64,000 nucleotides of DNA, from assembly GCA_019722365.1 (NCBI GenBank), contig JADFUC010001045.1, positions 1-64,000 on the forward strand, given 5' to 3'. This DNA comes from Lithospermum erythrorhizon. Lineage: Eukaryota > Streptophyta > Magnoliopsida > Boraginales > Boraginaceae. Made by a program: the position numbers and the translations under genes. Position 1 is the stretch's first letter. Every line of letters begins with the position of its first letter. The notes under the pieces are model-generated. The model did not search any database, had not been told where the DNA came from, and saw nothing but the letters and a program-made list of their open reading frames with translations. This document shows, one piece after another, positions 22,001 to 36,059 of the stretch.

Positions 22001-25000
22001 GAAATTTAGTACTCTAGATTTATCGCATTTATATTGATCGAATCAATGTAGATTTAACGGAATCGATATTAGCAGTTACTAACATGACTTTATTACGTAT
22101 TTGCATATTTAAGATAATTAATCTTAATCTTTCGTGGATTTTAGAATATTATCTTAATTTTAGAATTTAATCATTAATTAAATCCTATTTTTATTTATTT
22201 TTTCTACATTTTTTAGGACTAATTTTGGTCCCCATTTTAGTTCTAGCAGAAATATTCGGGATAATATTTTTTCATGTGAAAACTTTTAATCGTCACCCTT
22301 GTGTATATGAGATTTTCGAGCATAGCCTAGAGTGGGCTAGTTCATTGCATTTTATTTAGATTAGCAACATAAAGTGTCTCTTGTCCCATGAGACATTAAC
22401 CCTAAGGCATTTGGGATAAGAGTCGTAGGTCTTTATATAAGCACAAGATGAGAAAAGAATTGATCGTTATCATAAACTCTTAGCCACTGTCTGTGAATCT
22501 GAGGTAGGTGAGGGTCTTCCTCTTTTTTATCTTCTTGTTTTCTTATAATTTGACATTGTATGATCATATAATCGCCACTAATATCTCCTTTTATTTTTTT
22601 GAAGCTTTCGGTTGACCTTTGTCTTAAAGTTTTCATCTTTTGTGAAGAACTTTGAAGAGTTTTGCATAAAGTAAGTATCTTTATACTTCTTTTGTACTTT
22701 TGAGACTTGAATGTATTTTGATAGCTCTTAACATATCTTTGATGTTTATTTGATTATTCCTATACTTAGACTTTATGTATCTAGCATAAAAATTAAAACT
22801 TTAGTATTTTGATAATCATGTAATTACATAATGACTTTAGGATTAAATAATAACTTTAAAATAAGCCTTGTTGTACATGCTTGTATTTACTTTGATGCTT
22901 TTAACCTTTTAAAAATCAAATCGTATGTAAAATAGTAAACTATCTTTTAATTTTTTTGTTTGGATTGCGTCAAAAATATGGCGGGTTCTTAATAAGCTGT
23001 CCATGCTCGTTTAGAACTTCTTTATCTTTTTGTGAAACACCACACACGCTAGAAAGATAGCGGATAGGCGGTCGTTTTGACATATAGTGACAGCCTTAAC
23101 TGGATTCTATGACTCGAGTTATGGGCACTGAGAGTTATACGGATTCCCGTTTTTCACTGTTTTAGGAGGCGAGCTTGAGGAATTTGACTCTCACTTGTTG
23201 AACTGGAGTTAGGGTGAAATTTGTCTTCGAGTTAGTCCGGTAGTCTAGTTTACGCCCCATAAATTTGCAGAATTTTGGTACATTTAGGAAGGTGGATTCG
23301 ACCTCCCAGAGCACGAGTGTGTTGATTTTTAGCATGTTACCTTATCTTCTGCAATTTTGAATTTTGCATTCCGTAGGTAAGGTTGAGCTTTGCATGCGAT
23401 ATGAACCTTTAGGAGCTTTATTTGATGCGTTCTCTTCTCTTTATTCTTTGCTTTACTTGCTTTGTGAACTTGGCTAGTGTCATGGTTGCTCGAACACGTG
23501 TTCTTTGTCGGTATCACGTACTCTGTTCACACTTGGGTAAATAGGTTGGATATCTTGGTAGCGTATGGCCCAGGCTTAGGTATATATATATTGATGTACT
23601 TTACCGAGGTTTTGATGGTATTTATTTAGTAGAAGGACGTCTTTTACTTTGTATTGATCCAGCTTTACTCTTGAGATAAACTTTTATTTGTTTTCGATCC
23701 TGCGCAGGTTTGTGACTCTATGCCGCTTTCTTTGCTTTTGATTTGATAGTGAGTAACTTGTGAGTTGGGAGATGCTTATTCTTATTTCTCTCGTTACTCT
23801 TTACGATGTTGACAACTTTCCTCGTGGAAGAGGGGATATCTTGACTCCTTTGGAGCTTCATAGTCTTTAGGGTTCGCTTATCATTCTTTTGAAGTGTGGG
23901 ATGTATCGCATTCACTTCTTAGCTTGATTTACCTTGGATTTAGCGGTAGCACCATTGCTTCGTCTCATAGGAGTCTAGGTTTTCTTATGTGATGCTCGTT
24001 ACCTCTTGGTTTGCGTCCTGCTTGATTAGCTTTAGCGTGATGGGCTTTCGGAGACAAAGGATTTTTATAAGTTATGGTGACTGGGCGTTCAGTACACTAC
24101 GTACCGCGGATTGCTCATGAGGATCCAGAGTCAACGTAGTTTATTTTGATGGATAGTTAAGACTCATATCAGAGTTTGTTAGGTATTTATGCTCTTATCT
24201 ATGGCTATGAGGCACCCCATGCTCTGCTTTACCGAGGGGGCTGTTGGGCACTTTAATAACAACACCATTTGTTAGACAACATGCTCTTACCGAGTTGTTA
24301 AGCCTTTATGCTCTTACTAGAGGCGTACCGCTAGGTGATGACCATTTATGGGTTCCACTTCTTTCGCTCCGCCTTTATGAGTTCGGTACTAGCATATTCT
24401 CTTGGTATGTTGGGTTATTGATTTCAACCAAGGGCCAGAAAGCGTAAATGCAATGAGTAAAATATCGTTTCCCGTTCTCTGGCTTGATACTTGGTCCCCA
24501 GTATAAATGTGTGGAGAGACTTGGAGTATCTTCTTTGTTAGTATAGAAGGACGCCGTTTCGATCCACCATTATTCGCCCAACATGAATCGCATGGATAGA
24601 TAAATGATGTGCTATCGCCAGTGTTATGCATGGCATTAAATGGAATTCAGCTTGGGTATATGTTTGGTGCTCCCACAGAGGCATCGCGGTTGCTTTTGAC
24701 TTTATCTTTACCGCCGTGTCTTGTGCTTTTCCATATTATTTGCATTTCTCAGCTGTCATGAGCTTAGCTTGAGCAGTCCCCGAGATATAAAGGGCTTTAT
24801 GTGGTGTTCACTGTATGCAGTCGGGTTACTGTCAAGGCCTTCTTGGCGTGGTCACAAATCTTGAGATTGCGGGCTCCACCTCCCGAAAAGCTTGCGGGCA
24901 ACTCACGAGGGTTCTTTGTTGGTGCGTGGTTGTGCGATGCAATTTGAACTAATCAATCTTGCTTTCAGAGACTGGCCGAGCAGTCTTGAGATGGTTAGCG

Positions 25001-25589
25001 TGATTTGCTAATTTAGTAGGTTGTGCGTCCCACATGGCTCTTGAAGCACGTTGGATCTGTAGATATGACTTCGACCATCTTTAGAGGCTCGTAGTCGAGC
25101 GTCGTCTCGAACTTTTCTGAGCGCGTTAAGACGGCGATATGTTCTTGGTAGCCTTAGCGGCTTAGAAGTCGGAATAACCATGTCCACGACTTTGGAGGGT
25201 AGACATAGTGGTTATGATGCGGCGGCCTTAAGCGACTTAGTAGTCGGGGCGGTCTATTTACTCTACGGATATTTATGCGTTGAAAATCGAGAGGCCTTGG
25301 CGGTTGCGTGCTTGGTAGAAGGATCCTCAAATTTCATGAGAGGTTGTATTTAGCTGAACTGAAACAGCTTTATAGGAATCTTGTGCGTCGAGCATATCGA
25401 ATACCTCGAAACTATTGGGACTGATGCTCCACTTGATCTTATATTTTGTTCAGTGCACATTATTTAGTCATTTGGTTCATGCTTTGCTGGATTTTGGGGG
25501 ACAACATGAATGTTATTTACAGGTTATGGTTGTGCTTGATGCGTGTCGAAATTTCTGCCACAGGGATCGTTCTTTGGGGATAAACCCAG

Positions 25590-25830
25590 CCTTGATTCGA
25601 GGATACGATACTTTATCCTCGTATTAAGGAGGATTGACGGTTTATCCTCGTACTCGAGGAGGTTGGATGATTCGTCCTCTCATCCGGGAGGTGAGCAGTT
25701 TATACTCGACAGTGGGGTTGATAGTTTAAGCTCGTATCAAGGCGCATGGTGAGCAGTTTATCCTCGTCTTTCGGGGAGAACTTTTAGGCGGTTATCCTCG
25801 TATTCGTAGCGTTCTTGAGTACTTTTGGAG
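25590..25830. repeat. Minisatellite of about 30-bp units inside the LTR element
   Basis: About seven degenerate units with the core GGTTTATCCTCGTACTCGAGG. Variants include GCAGTTTATACTCGACAG, GATAGTTTAAGCTCGTATC, GCAGTTTATCCTCGTCTTTC and GGCGGTTATCCTCGTATTCG. The spacing is about 28-32 bp. Confidence 0.75.
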
Positions 25831-27586
25831 TATTTGAGCGTCGGGTTTCGACAGCGCGTGCATCTCGCCGCTATTCGATAGTACAACTGTCGATCTTGAT
25901 GTCTCGACCCATCGACTTCTTTCGCTTGAAGATAGGATGTAGTTGACTTACATATTTAAATCCCGATCTTCGAGGCGGATAGTCATTCATGGCGTCACGC
26001 TTCGTAGGTATACTTGTATGTTGGGTCTTGATGCTTTGGTTTTGCTTTTTTGTCGGCGTCTTTGACTACAGGATTACATGAGAACTTTCTTTTAATAGTT
26101 AAATCGAAACATTCTAGGAATAGAATCGAAAGGAGTAACCACCTGCTTTGCGTCTGCTTTGAGTGTGAGCGTTCTTTCTTTCCCAGTCGGGAGCCCACCC
26201 TCGACCTTCTTATTTGAAGGTGAATTTCATTTTAGAAGTCACGTCGTAGCTAACTAGCTACTCCCCAGTTTGGAAGTCTCCTTTAGGCACCAACGATGTA
26301 TTTAGCCGGTAAGGGTTGCGGGGAGTTGAGAAGTGCGTACCATTTTGCTTGGCCGATCTTGTTTCTCGTATCCACGAGCCACTTGTTGCCGGTACTCGAA
26401 AAGAGTTTTTAGGAAGTATTCTTGGCGGGGATGTATTCTGAGTCCCCGAAGCATGCCGTGGATCTTTAGCGTCTTTGATGGTGATGACTTTGAGAATGCA
26501 CGCTTTGCAACTTTAGCTTCGTACTTACTCCGTAGATTGATGAAATCTCACTGCGTATTCTTAACTCGCTTTCTTTGGTACCGATTAGCTGTCATCTTAG
26601 CTGTCCTCTTTTAATACTAGAGCGATTGAGAAACTTCGCCTTCGATTGAGCCAATATGCATGGAGGCGATGCTCAGTCGGTATGCAGTCGAAGAGTGTTC
26701 CGCTTTGAGTAGTGTGAGCAAGACCGTTTGACCATTTAAATCGCCCAGGTCAGCATTGTTTCATGTCACCAGCAAAGTGGGCTATATGTTATTTGTGGTT
26801 CCACTGTTCAGGTGAATTATTGGAACTTAGGTATATGAATGTGCCTCCCGGTCTTCATGACTTTATTTCCCACAGCTATATACTCTTATTTGATGCTACT
26901 AGAATCATTCCATCCTAGGGGAATGATGGAGTTTTCTCTTGTGTTCCTGGATTGATACATGTGATGAACACCGAAACTTTATGTGGGATAGATGGAGGCG
27001 TTCCATCTTCCATTTTAAATTTGAAGGTGCCTCTAACTAACACAGTGAGCCCATTACTCTTGTCTGCTCTTTCTTGATCGTGATCTTTCGATGTCATGAT
27101 AAATTAAATGCTGATGTTATATCTTTTCTGACGTGTTTTCTACCCCGTCCACTGTTAAGGGTACCCGTCACATTCTTTCGGAAAGTAATACCGGTCATCT
27201 TGATGGTCTTGGAAGCTAAGGCAGGTGAATGAATCCCGAGTAGTCTACAGTAGGTGTACCGGGTGTAAGAACTACGATTCGCATCGATTCTCGGCTTCGT
27301 CACGCGAAGTCCTCGATTATGTTGCGAAGGTCACCGGTGGCGTCAGGCGTTTGGAAACCTTTCTCTTTATTATGACTAGTTCGCTTTGAGCTCAGGCGAT
27401 ATGTTAGCAGGCTTGGTAGGGTCATTGAGGCGTCTCACAGCCAGTCCCAGTATTTGACGGACTGTCTTATTGTAACCCCTTCTCCTTTTAGGATTTTCTA
27501 GAACTTGGAGAGGAGTTGAGATAAACCTCTTGGATACATCTCGAAGTCAGTAGTGACGAATGGTAGTTAATGATCCATTACCCTGA

Positions 27587-29303
27587 TGTAATACTAAGAA
27601 GAATTTTTATTGTTTATCAAAGGGTTACAAGAATTGCTTATTTGTGGGAAAAATTCCTGTGATATCAGGAGTTATTAAATCGAAGGCGATGGGGCGACCA
27701 GGCTATAAATTCCTAGGCGCTTATTAACGATTTGTGATAATAATAACGCCTGGCGGCTTGATTTGGTGTGATAGGATCTTGGTATGAGCTCGGCAGTTTG
27801 GTGCGACTTGAGCTTGATTTAGCAGTTTGATTTGGATATGTGTGTTGGTCTGATGGACTCGAGACTTGATGCAGGTTGGATATAGTCGAGTCGGAGGCAC
27901 TTAACGTATTTAAAGTGTTAGTGTATGAACTGGTCTTGGAGTGCTTGGAGAGCGATCTCGTGCAATGCAGGCTTGATGAACTTAGTCTGGCGTTGTAGTG
28001 TGGGGCTTGGTTTAATGCGCGTGGGGCCGCTTTGCCGGCGGGATTTAAGGGATATGACCCCAAGTAGGACATATGTAGATGAAACTCTTGCGCCACAGTG
28101 GGGCTTAGTGAGATTTGGTCTTGTTGGGATTTGATTTGAGCTTTGAAGAAGCGTCGACACAGCTTATGCTCTGGCCGGCCTTCTGATGCGTTATTGTAGA
28201 GTAATGAGGGTGGGACTTGATTTAAGCTTTGAAGCGGCGTCGACTACAGCTTATACTCTGGGAGCCTTATGACTTGTTGTTGTGGTGATGATCGGTATGG
28301 AGGTGGAGCGTTCGGCACTTGTTGATAATCTTGGTAAATGAGCGAGAGGACTTAAGCGACTTGTTTCCTACGAAATCGGCTAGAGGAATTTGAATGTTAG
28401 AGTGTATTCTATATTTGGAACTTGATGAGTCAGGCACAGCAGGGAATTATTAGGTGTTCATTCAAGATTTTTGAATGATCGGGGAGCTATTTAGCTTATT
28501 TAGAATATTTGAAGCATTCTTGAGAAATCGTCATATTCTCATAGATTTTGCCCGGACTTGAAGAATTATTGTGTTTATCTGACAATTCTAGATTTATTTT
28601 GCTTATTTTAAGCTACTGAAGGTGTTTAAATGTAAGTGGTGTTTTGTTGAACTTTAAAAATTCAACTTAGATAAATTTCAAAGATCGTTCTCTAGTATTT
28701 TCTCGGGTGTTTTTACGTGTATTATTTTGGTTGTCAATGTTATGTATATTCAAAAATATAAAGGGGTATTTATAGGCTTCTAGGCTTTGAATACTTTCTT
28801 CTAATTGGTTGATTTATTTTCATGTGGATAATGATATTAACCGTTGAATTTTAATTCGAATCACAGGCTATTAGATATTTAAGAACCGCCGCCTCAGTAA
28901 TAATATGGGCGCCTCTTTTATGTAAAAGAATGTGCGGAGAAGTTCTTTTTCTAGGCTGAAACACATTTGGATATTGACCAGAACTTCTTGCAGTATTTAT
29001 TTTGAACTCCGTTCTTTCTGGGGTCTCCATTTTGAGACCCGCGACTTCAAGAACTTCAATTTTAGGCCATATGACCGATTTTAATTGAATAACATTGGGG
29101 AGTTTTAGCCTCGAACCCTAAATTTAGTGAACATTTAATTCGGGGCTATTTTCTCGAAAACACCGTTGTTCGAGCAGGGGTTTCACGCATTAAATTCACG
29201 GTTCGATCAAGAACCACAACCTCGTGGCATTTTTGGTGGCTGAATTTAATTAATTTGAATAATTCGATTTAATCATTTTAATTATTTTTAATAAATTTTC
29301 ACA
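27587..29303 (-). repeat. LTR (right, 5' if minus-oriented)
   Basis: Partner of 19,476-21,168. The start TGTAATACTAAGAAG and the following TTTTTATTGTTTATCAAAG also match the relic at 45,320. TATA on the minus strand is at about 28,767-28,776. I see no classical primer-binding site beside it. Confidence 0.8.
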
Positions 29304-29378
29304 GTCTACAGTTCATTATTTAATATTCGAATTAGTTTAAATTTAAATAGTATTTGTTATTAGTAAAATTGGCCACGT

Positions 29379-31884
29379 TGTAACGGCCGCGCCGAGTAAA
29401 TGCGCGCCGAAAGAGTAGAGTGGATTGCTCGAGGCGTATATCGGAGTCACAAAAATAACTGTTTGAAAATTAATAAACACGATAGTTTAATAAAGTGAAG
29501 TGATTGAAAGTTCAAAATGTTTCCATCACGAGTTTAACCATCGTGGCGTCGCTTTAATCCAAATCCAAATGCAGAGCTCATAACATTGAGTCAAAATATT
29601 CCTTAAAATAGTTTATAAATTTGACACACAGAACAAAATACAATGCAGTACACAAAAATAATTGGTAGAGAATAAGATGACTGAGAGATCACAGCCGCCC
29701 GATACATCACCAAAGTAAATCAACGATCACTCACGAACTCAATAGAACTACCGCATTCTTTGTCGATGCGGAGGTTGGAAGGGGTAAAATTTCGATGATA
29801 AGCTTTATCGCGTCAGAGATAGTGCTGTAACCAGATATAGGCGTAGCGATAAGAGTATATATATGTACAATAAAAGAACATACCAAATATCCATAGCATG
29901 TAATAATAGTAATCATCGTGACATATATACACTAGAGGACTCGACTTATGTTAATCGACATGTTATATTAAGAGATAGCATGTCACGTAATCAGCGAGCA
30001 AAACATCATAAATTCTCAAGCATAGCGATTATACCATAATAAAAAATATCTGCAGCTCGCGAAAATAAAGCGGTAGCGTTATCAGCATTTGGCTCAATGA
30101 CATCATACCGATGTAATGTAAGGCAATCTTGGCCTTGATAAGCGTGTCAGAGCATTTATATAATGTCATTGCCCCACTTTCAGCGGTCGCCCGTATGTCT
30201 GATATAATATCATATCGTTTCGCCCCGCCCATTTCATATCATATCCTTTTCGGAAGGCTCGGCCATTCCTTGTCTGATATCATCGAAACACCCCATCTGA
30301 GGCGACCTCTACGTACGACTCCAGCGTACCCAGCATCTTAATATGGTGTGGCCTCTACATATGAAGCCGGCGTGACCCAGCCAGCCGTGTCGCGCCCAAG
30401 CATACCAACCATGACAAAAACGTAACGCGACTTCAGTGCTTGTCGCAAAATACAGCGACCCCAGATAAAGAATCATGCATGATCGCAATCTTATTAAGGC
30501 GCAATATATACATAATACAACGATCTCATATAAACATACTACCATAATATACCTGTCGTCCATCATACAACAACGTTCACAACTACCAAATTACACTATC
30601 ATATAAATTCATAAAACAATTGTAGCAGTCCGTATCTCTTTATCAGTACTTCGCTCGAGCATAGATACTATTATCATGCAGTATTAAATCCAGCGTTCGA
30701 CTAATGCCCATTGGCGAAATGTCGATCATGAGCACCGGCGTTCGAGTCTAAACAAAACACGAAAGTACGATTACTCTGAGCCGTTATAAATTCTCTTTTT
30801 TAACAATTTTAGTACTAATTAGCCTTTTAGATAAAATGTGCTAGTTAGCTTAAGCGATAAACTAAGCGAAGCTATATCGAACAACCCAGCGCGGCACGTT
30901 TATTTCTACGCGCCATTTCTAACACTTTAATTAATTTTAACCAATCGAAATATCAACTTTCCAACCAACTAAACCCGTTTCTAACAACCTTTAACCTCAG
31001 AAACCCGTTTACTAACCAAATTTAATAAAACTAATTCAGCATATATTCGTTCAACTTGTTTTATAAATCGCGATTAAAACCGGAAACAACTATAATAAAG
31101 GTCCGAGAACATACTTATACCATTAAAAATGTTTTTGAAAAAATTGACGAAGTCAACTTTCGAAAGTCAACACCTGACTACACAACATTTTCTATAAAAA
31201 TCGGTTATTATCATACATATCATAATACAGGCAGATAATAATTATATGCCATATTAAACCTCAAAATCCAAAGTCAACCTAATTCCCCGAAAAGTCAACG
31301 TCCCCCAGCGTCAAAAGAAATACTACGTCAAATTTATGAACTTTAACTTCGAGAGCAACTAATTTAAGGCCTAAGAATCGTTTGTAGCAATATAAATCGA
31401 AATACAAAAAAAAGTCAACAAAGTCAACCCGTTCGAAACTCATGAAATACTCAAAAAGATTAGGTCCTTTTACTTTGAATCAGAAAGAGGATGATGAGGG
31501 AAACTCTCGAATTTTGAGGAGTAAAACTTCAATGAGATGGAGGAGAAATCGGAGAAAAGCCCCGAGGGGGAGGGAGGGGTTCGGTTGTAGAGAGGAGATG
31601 GGATTTTTTATTTTTTTTATTTGGTTGTTTGGTATGTGGGAAGGAAGAAGGGGAAAAAAGAGTTTATCTTGGTGAAAACTTTGATCATTTTAGTTTTAAG
31701 CGTGTCTACCGATTTAACTTATCTAGGCCGTTAAATTAGCATCGACATTTATAATCCATGAAATATAAAGTGGGTCCAATTTTACGTTAATTAAAATTAA
31801 TAACTCATGCATTTAATTTATTAATTGATGAATCGTTACCGGTTATTTTAGTATTTAGCGATGTCGAATAGCCCGTCTCTAACA
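29379..31884. repeat. Probable gypsy-type LTR (single copy seen)
   Basis: Begins TGTAACGGCCGCG and ends GTCTCTAACA, so it has TGT...ACA ends like Tekay/Del-type plant LTRs. Orientation is unclear. TGGTACTTGGCAACTCGGTA just after 31,884 looks like a degenerate primer-binding site and favours plus. A C/T-rich leader-like tract on the minus strand (31,540-31,650) favours minus. I found no partner LTR in the window. Confidence 0.4.
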
Positions 31885-34800
31885 GGATGGTACTTGGCAA
31901 CTCGGTAAGGTATGTCTTTGAGATAAGATTTTGTTTCAGATTTATAAGAAGATGCCGGTAGATATGATTTGGTTAATGGAAACTATTCTTGGTGGTTAAT
32001 TTAGAAGATCTGGCGATATGCAAAATAAAGAAGGAAGAGGATTGATTGCGTTTATTGTATTAATAAGATGGAAGCTTTGTTTATGGTGTCTTTCGTAAAC
32101 TTGTTTTATAATCTTATATAAAAGACCTTTAATGCGAGACCCGGAGGGTGTGTGTGGAAACAAAAGAGATTTATGTAGTGTATTTTGTGAGGCAAAAGCG
32201 AGGCTTTGAGGGATTTATTTTATGGTGAATGTGGAGTGCTCACATAAACTCCTTTTAGATTGTATAAGCATTGCTTGACAGTTCACGATAGTCTTTGCTT
32301 GTAGTGATCATTCACGTAGGTGGCCAGCATCTTAGGGATAGTAGTGTGTAGTGGAGGATAGGTGTATTGAAGTTAGGGGAGGCGGGCTCTGTCCAGGATA
32401 GGAGTAGAATATCGTAGAAGAATGAAGAGTATTGGCATAGAGTCTTTATTTGTAATTACCATCGTAGTGGAGATACTTCGTTGGACGGTGCCCCGAGACC
32501 TAGATGCGTATTTGCCTTTGAGCGAGTTACTTGAGAGATTGTGTGTTTTACTTTTGAGGCTACGTTTTAGTCAAGCCTTAGAGTTGATGACGGTTGTCTT
32601 GGCTGGCTGATTAACTGCAGTGGTAAATTACATTTTTTCTAATGGTATTGTGTATACATTATTTGCTATAGTAATCTGCCATGTTCATTCTCGATGTTAC
32701 TCTGAGTACTGTTTGCTTGTCAAGTTCATATTTTAAAACTTATGTTTCATCAATTGCATAATTGTTCTATAAAGTACTTTCATGGCCTACAACATGTGAT
32801 GGGTAAGATAAATTTTGGTGGCTCAATATACTATTGATATATTATTGAATTTTTAAACTCAAATATTTTTATATAAGTAATATAATATTTGAAGAAAAAA
32901 TGTAAATAGCTAGTATTTTAATCTAATTTATTCTTAATATATTAATTGTGATTCAACCTCACTAAAAATAATGTGTTAATTTTAGATTAAATTTGATAAA
33001 TTTTGAAGGATATGGAGGGAATATTGATAAAATCAAAACAGTAAATATTAACTACCTTGGTTTAGCCATATCTTGCTAGAATTGAGTTGGTAAGATAATT
33101 ATGATAGATGTATGTAGTATGCAAATTTGATCATGTTGGTAAATTTTACTCGTAAGTAAACAAATAATAGGCTGAAATTGGCTGAAAAGTTTTCTGAAGC
33201 CAATTGCAGAGAATTGAGTAAATATATGTCTGTTAATTATATTCATGTTTTTACTTCACTGCAGTGGATGTCGAAATCAAGGGTATATGGGCGAGTGTCT
33301 CTAATTCTTCAGATGGAGATTTTGAGGATTTAGTTTTATGTTTTAGTATAACATGTGTACGTTAGTATAGTTCTATAATGAATCAACTTTTATATGTGGA
33401 ATTCTATATTATTAAATTTGTCTAATATTTGTAATTTTTTAGTTAAATAAGTATTTATCAAAAATAAAATTACGTCCTTATAACCTGACTAAACAAAAAT
33501 ATTTTAGTAAGGACAATTAAGGCAAAACAAAAAAGAAAGAAATACATAAGCGAACTTGTACTTTTATATATATAACTAGTAATAAGGGGCGTGCGTTATG
33601 CGTGTTATTTTTATTCACAGTGATTTCATTGTTATAATTATAAAAGATAACATAAAATTGTGTAGCTTTGTTACATTTGATTTCATTATTACAATTATAA
33701 AAGGTATCATAAAATTGTAGTAAAAAACAAAATTATCGAATACATATACTTTTACATATTTTAAAGAGTATCAATTTTCTACCGTAAAATCGTCACCTCC
33801 TCTTACATCACTCATTTCGTGTCTCATAGCTATAAGATTGTATCACACGTATTATGAAGATCATAGGTGGATTATACTAAGCAACCGACCACGTGATGTC
33901 TGATATTATAAAGCGGGGAGGCAATGAGTGAGAATGCTTTCCTTGAGGACATAGAAGATCTTCGATCTGGTCACTGGCTATGAAATGTTAAGCGAAATAT
34001 TCTCTACATATTTTAAATTTTATTATCTAAAAATTCAATCGTCATTCTTAAATGGGTAAAATTTCTCCATATTTTTGTCTTTTTATTTTTAATTAAAGTT
34101 GATATCTTGATGCGTCATCATCGTCGTCATATCGATATCAATTCATACATATTCGGTTCTTGTTGTTTACTATTTTTATTCTTTGTTGATTGACACATCT
34201 TTTTTTTTAGTGTGCGAGTCTATTTTTTTTTAATCTATAGTTATTCACTTATAACGATTTTAAATTAATAGTTTGTCTTAACTAAAAGAATATTAAGCAA
34301 GCAAATATTAATCTTTTGGTATTTTCTTTAATAATTTTATTGCATAAATTAAGAACTACTCACTCAGATTCTGAAGATTGTGGCTTTTGAGCTTTGATAA
34401 GTTATACATTTTAAGCTTTGACGCTTAAATATTTTTTTGTATAATATTTGATAAAAAATATATCAATGGAAAGAATTTGAAGTTTATTTTTCATTTATAT
34501 AGTTTTTCGCCAGTATTATATAATCTGACAATATATACGATTAGCTAAATACAGCCCATTAAAAATCAATGAATAACAGAAGGAAGCGATATCTATCTAT
34601 AGTTAAAAGCAAATAATATGAAATCATACATCATTGTTCTATTTCATCGATAATTAATTATGAACTCGCTCAAAGATAAATGTGGAGTTTAAGTTTTCGC
34701 TTAATGATGCTACGTTTGTCTAGTATCCAGTCTTATCAATTATGTCTTTCAATGTGAATTCTTTAGGCTTTTATACATTATGTACGGTATTTTGGGTATA

Positions 34801-35310
34801 ATTGTTACTTATTTCTTGATAGTTTTGATTTGAGTAGTTCTCCTTTATTATTTTTCAATTCTTTATAACATTTATATTTATATAAGTAATATTCAATATA
34901 TGGGTAAAACAAAAAGAAAAAATATAAGTTAATGTGATATCTAGTAAAAATTAAAATAATAAAACTATAATACTATCTGTATGTATATATATAACTAAGC
35001 AAAATAATGTGTTAATTTTATATCCAAACTTAATCTTGTTATATCAAACTTAATAATTTTATTAGTAGGGAGATCCTATAATTTCATACCATATATAACT
35101 TGTAATAGATAGAGTCCCACTACGTGGCAATTTTATTTTCTTGTAGAATCTATATTATAGGATTTGTATTTGTAGTCTTTTAGTTTAATTAAAATTTTAT
35201 CAAAATACAATTATACCGCCGTTAAAAGGTATTTTAGTCCATTAATCGCGAAAAAAGGGGGAAGAAAACTTATCTGGCTCGATAACTTAGAATTTTAAGA
35301 CAAGCTACAT
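31885..35310. other. Intergenic, no gene recognised
   Basis: Short open frames only (such as 32,422-32,610) without recognisable motifs. At 33,587 GGGGCGTGCGTTATGCGT recalls the motif at 9,816. Sequence at about 32,850-32,900 resembles the dispersed repeat near 13,500. The rest is AT-rich. Confidence 0.4.
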
Positions 35311-35311
35311 G

Positions 35312-35592
<281 letters not shown>

Positions 35593-35819
35593 CTATCCAC
35601 CTAATTAGTATGTATACCAAAATTCGTTAAACAAATAGATATAGATTAACTAAAAGGTAAAAATGAGCTTATATAATTGACATTGATAATTTTATTTTAC
35701 GGAAATGGTACATATTACATAAAATGTACCAAAAAACAAGAAAATTGATAATTTAAATTTTTTTATCATTAGTGAACAAAAAGCTTAATACACCGTTACT
35801 TTCTAAGAATAATATATTA

Positions 35820-36051
35820 CCCATATTCCGTATTTTTTGTCGTTCTATCCATTTTCACATAGATTAAGGAAAGTAAAAATTAGTCAAAAAGTACATTAAA
35901 AATGTAAATTTATTATTATTTGATAATTTTATAAGAAAAAGTAGTCAAAATGTATATTGAAAATGTAGAAATATAATTTTCTATATTAAAATGATAATAT
36001 TTTGAAAATAAAAATTTAGTCTAGAACAAAAAATAAAAAAAACGGAAGGAG
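35820..36051. mobile_element. Stowaway-type MITE 3 (232 bp)
   Basis: TA at 35,818-35,819 and 36,052-36,053. The ends are CCCATATTCCGTATTTTTTG and, on the other strand, CTCCTTCCGTTTTTTTTATT. Internal repeats GTACATTAAAAATGTAAA and GTATATTGAAAATGTAGAA link it to MITE 2 at 14,135. Confidence 0.75.
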
Positions 36052-36059
36052 TATGATGT

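Larger units (their letters stand above)
19476..29303 (-). mobile_element. Large LTR retrotransposon without recognisable coding domains
   Basis: Two direct repeats of about 1.7 kb (19,476-21,168 and 27,587-29,303) enclose about 6.4 kb. Both begin TGTAAT; the right one ends TTTTCACA and the left one TTTTCACG. On the minus strand each LTR carries CCTATAAATACCCC, a good TATA box, and an AATAAA-like signal lies near the TGTAAT end, so transcription is probably on the minus strand. Flanks are GTTCA and GTCTA, an imperfect 5-bp target duplication at best. The interior contains only short open frames and tandem repeats, with no gag, RT or integrase that I can recognise. It is either a non-autonomous (LARD-like) element or very decayed. 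Confidence 0.7.

Noticed and set aside
24244..24447. Possible host gene fragment inside the large LTR element
   Set aside because: The text (LSLYALTRGVPLGDDHLWVP) is suggestive of a plant protein but matches no domain I can name, and the surrounding frames are closed.
25590..25830. CRISPR-like array
   Set aside because: Units are degenerate and contiguous with no unique spacers, and the DNA is a plant retroelement.
26333..26614. A 93-codon plus-strand frame as element gag
   Set aside because: No knuckle or capsid motif, and the orientation is opposite to the LTR signals.
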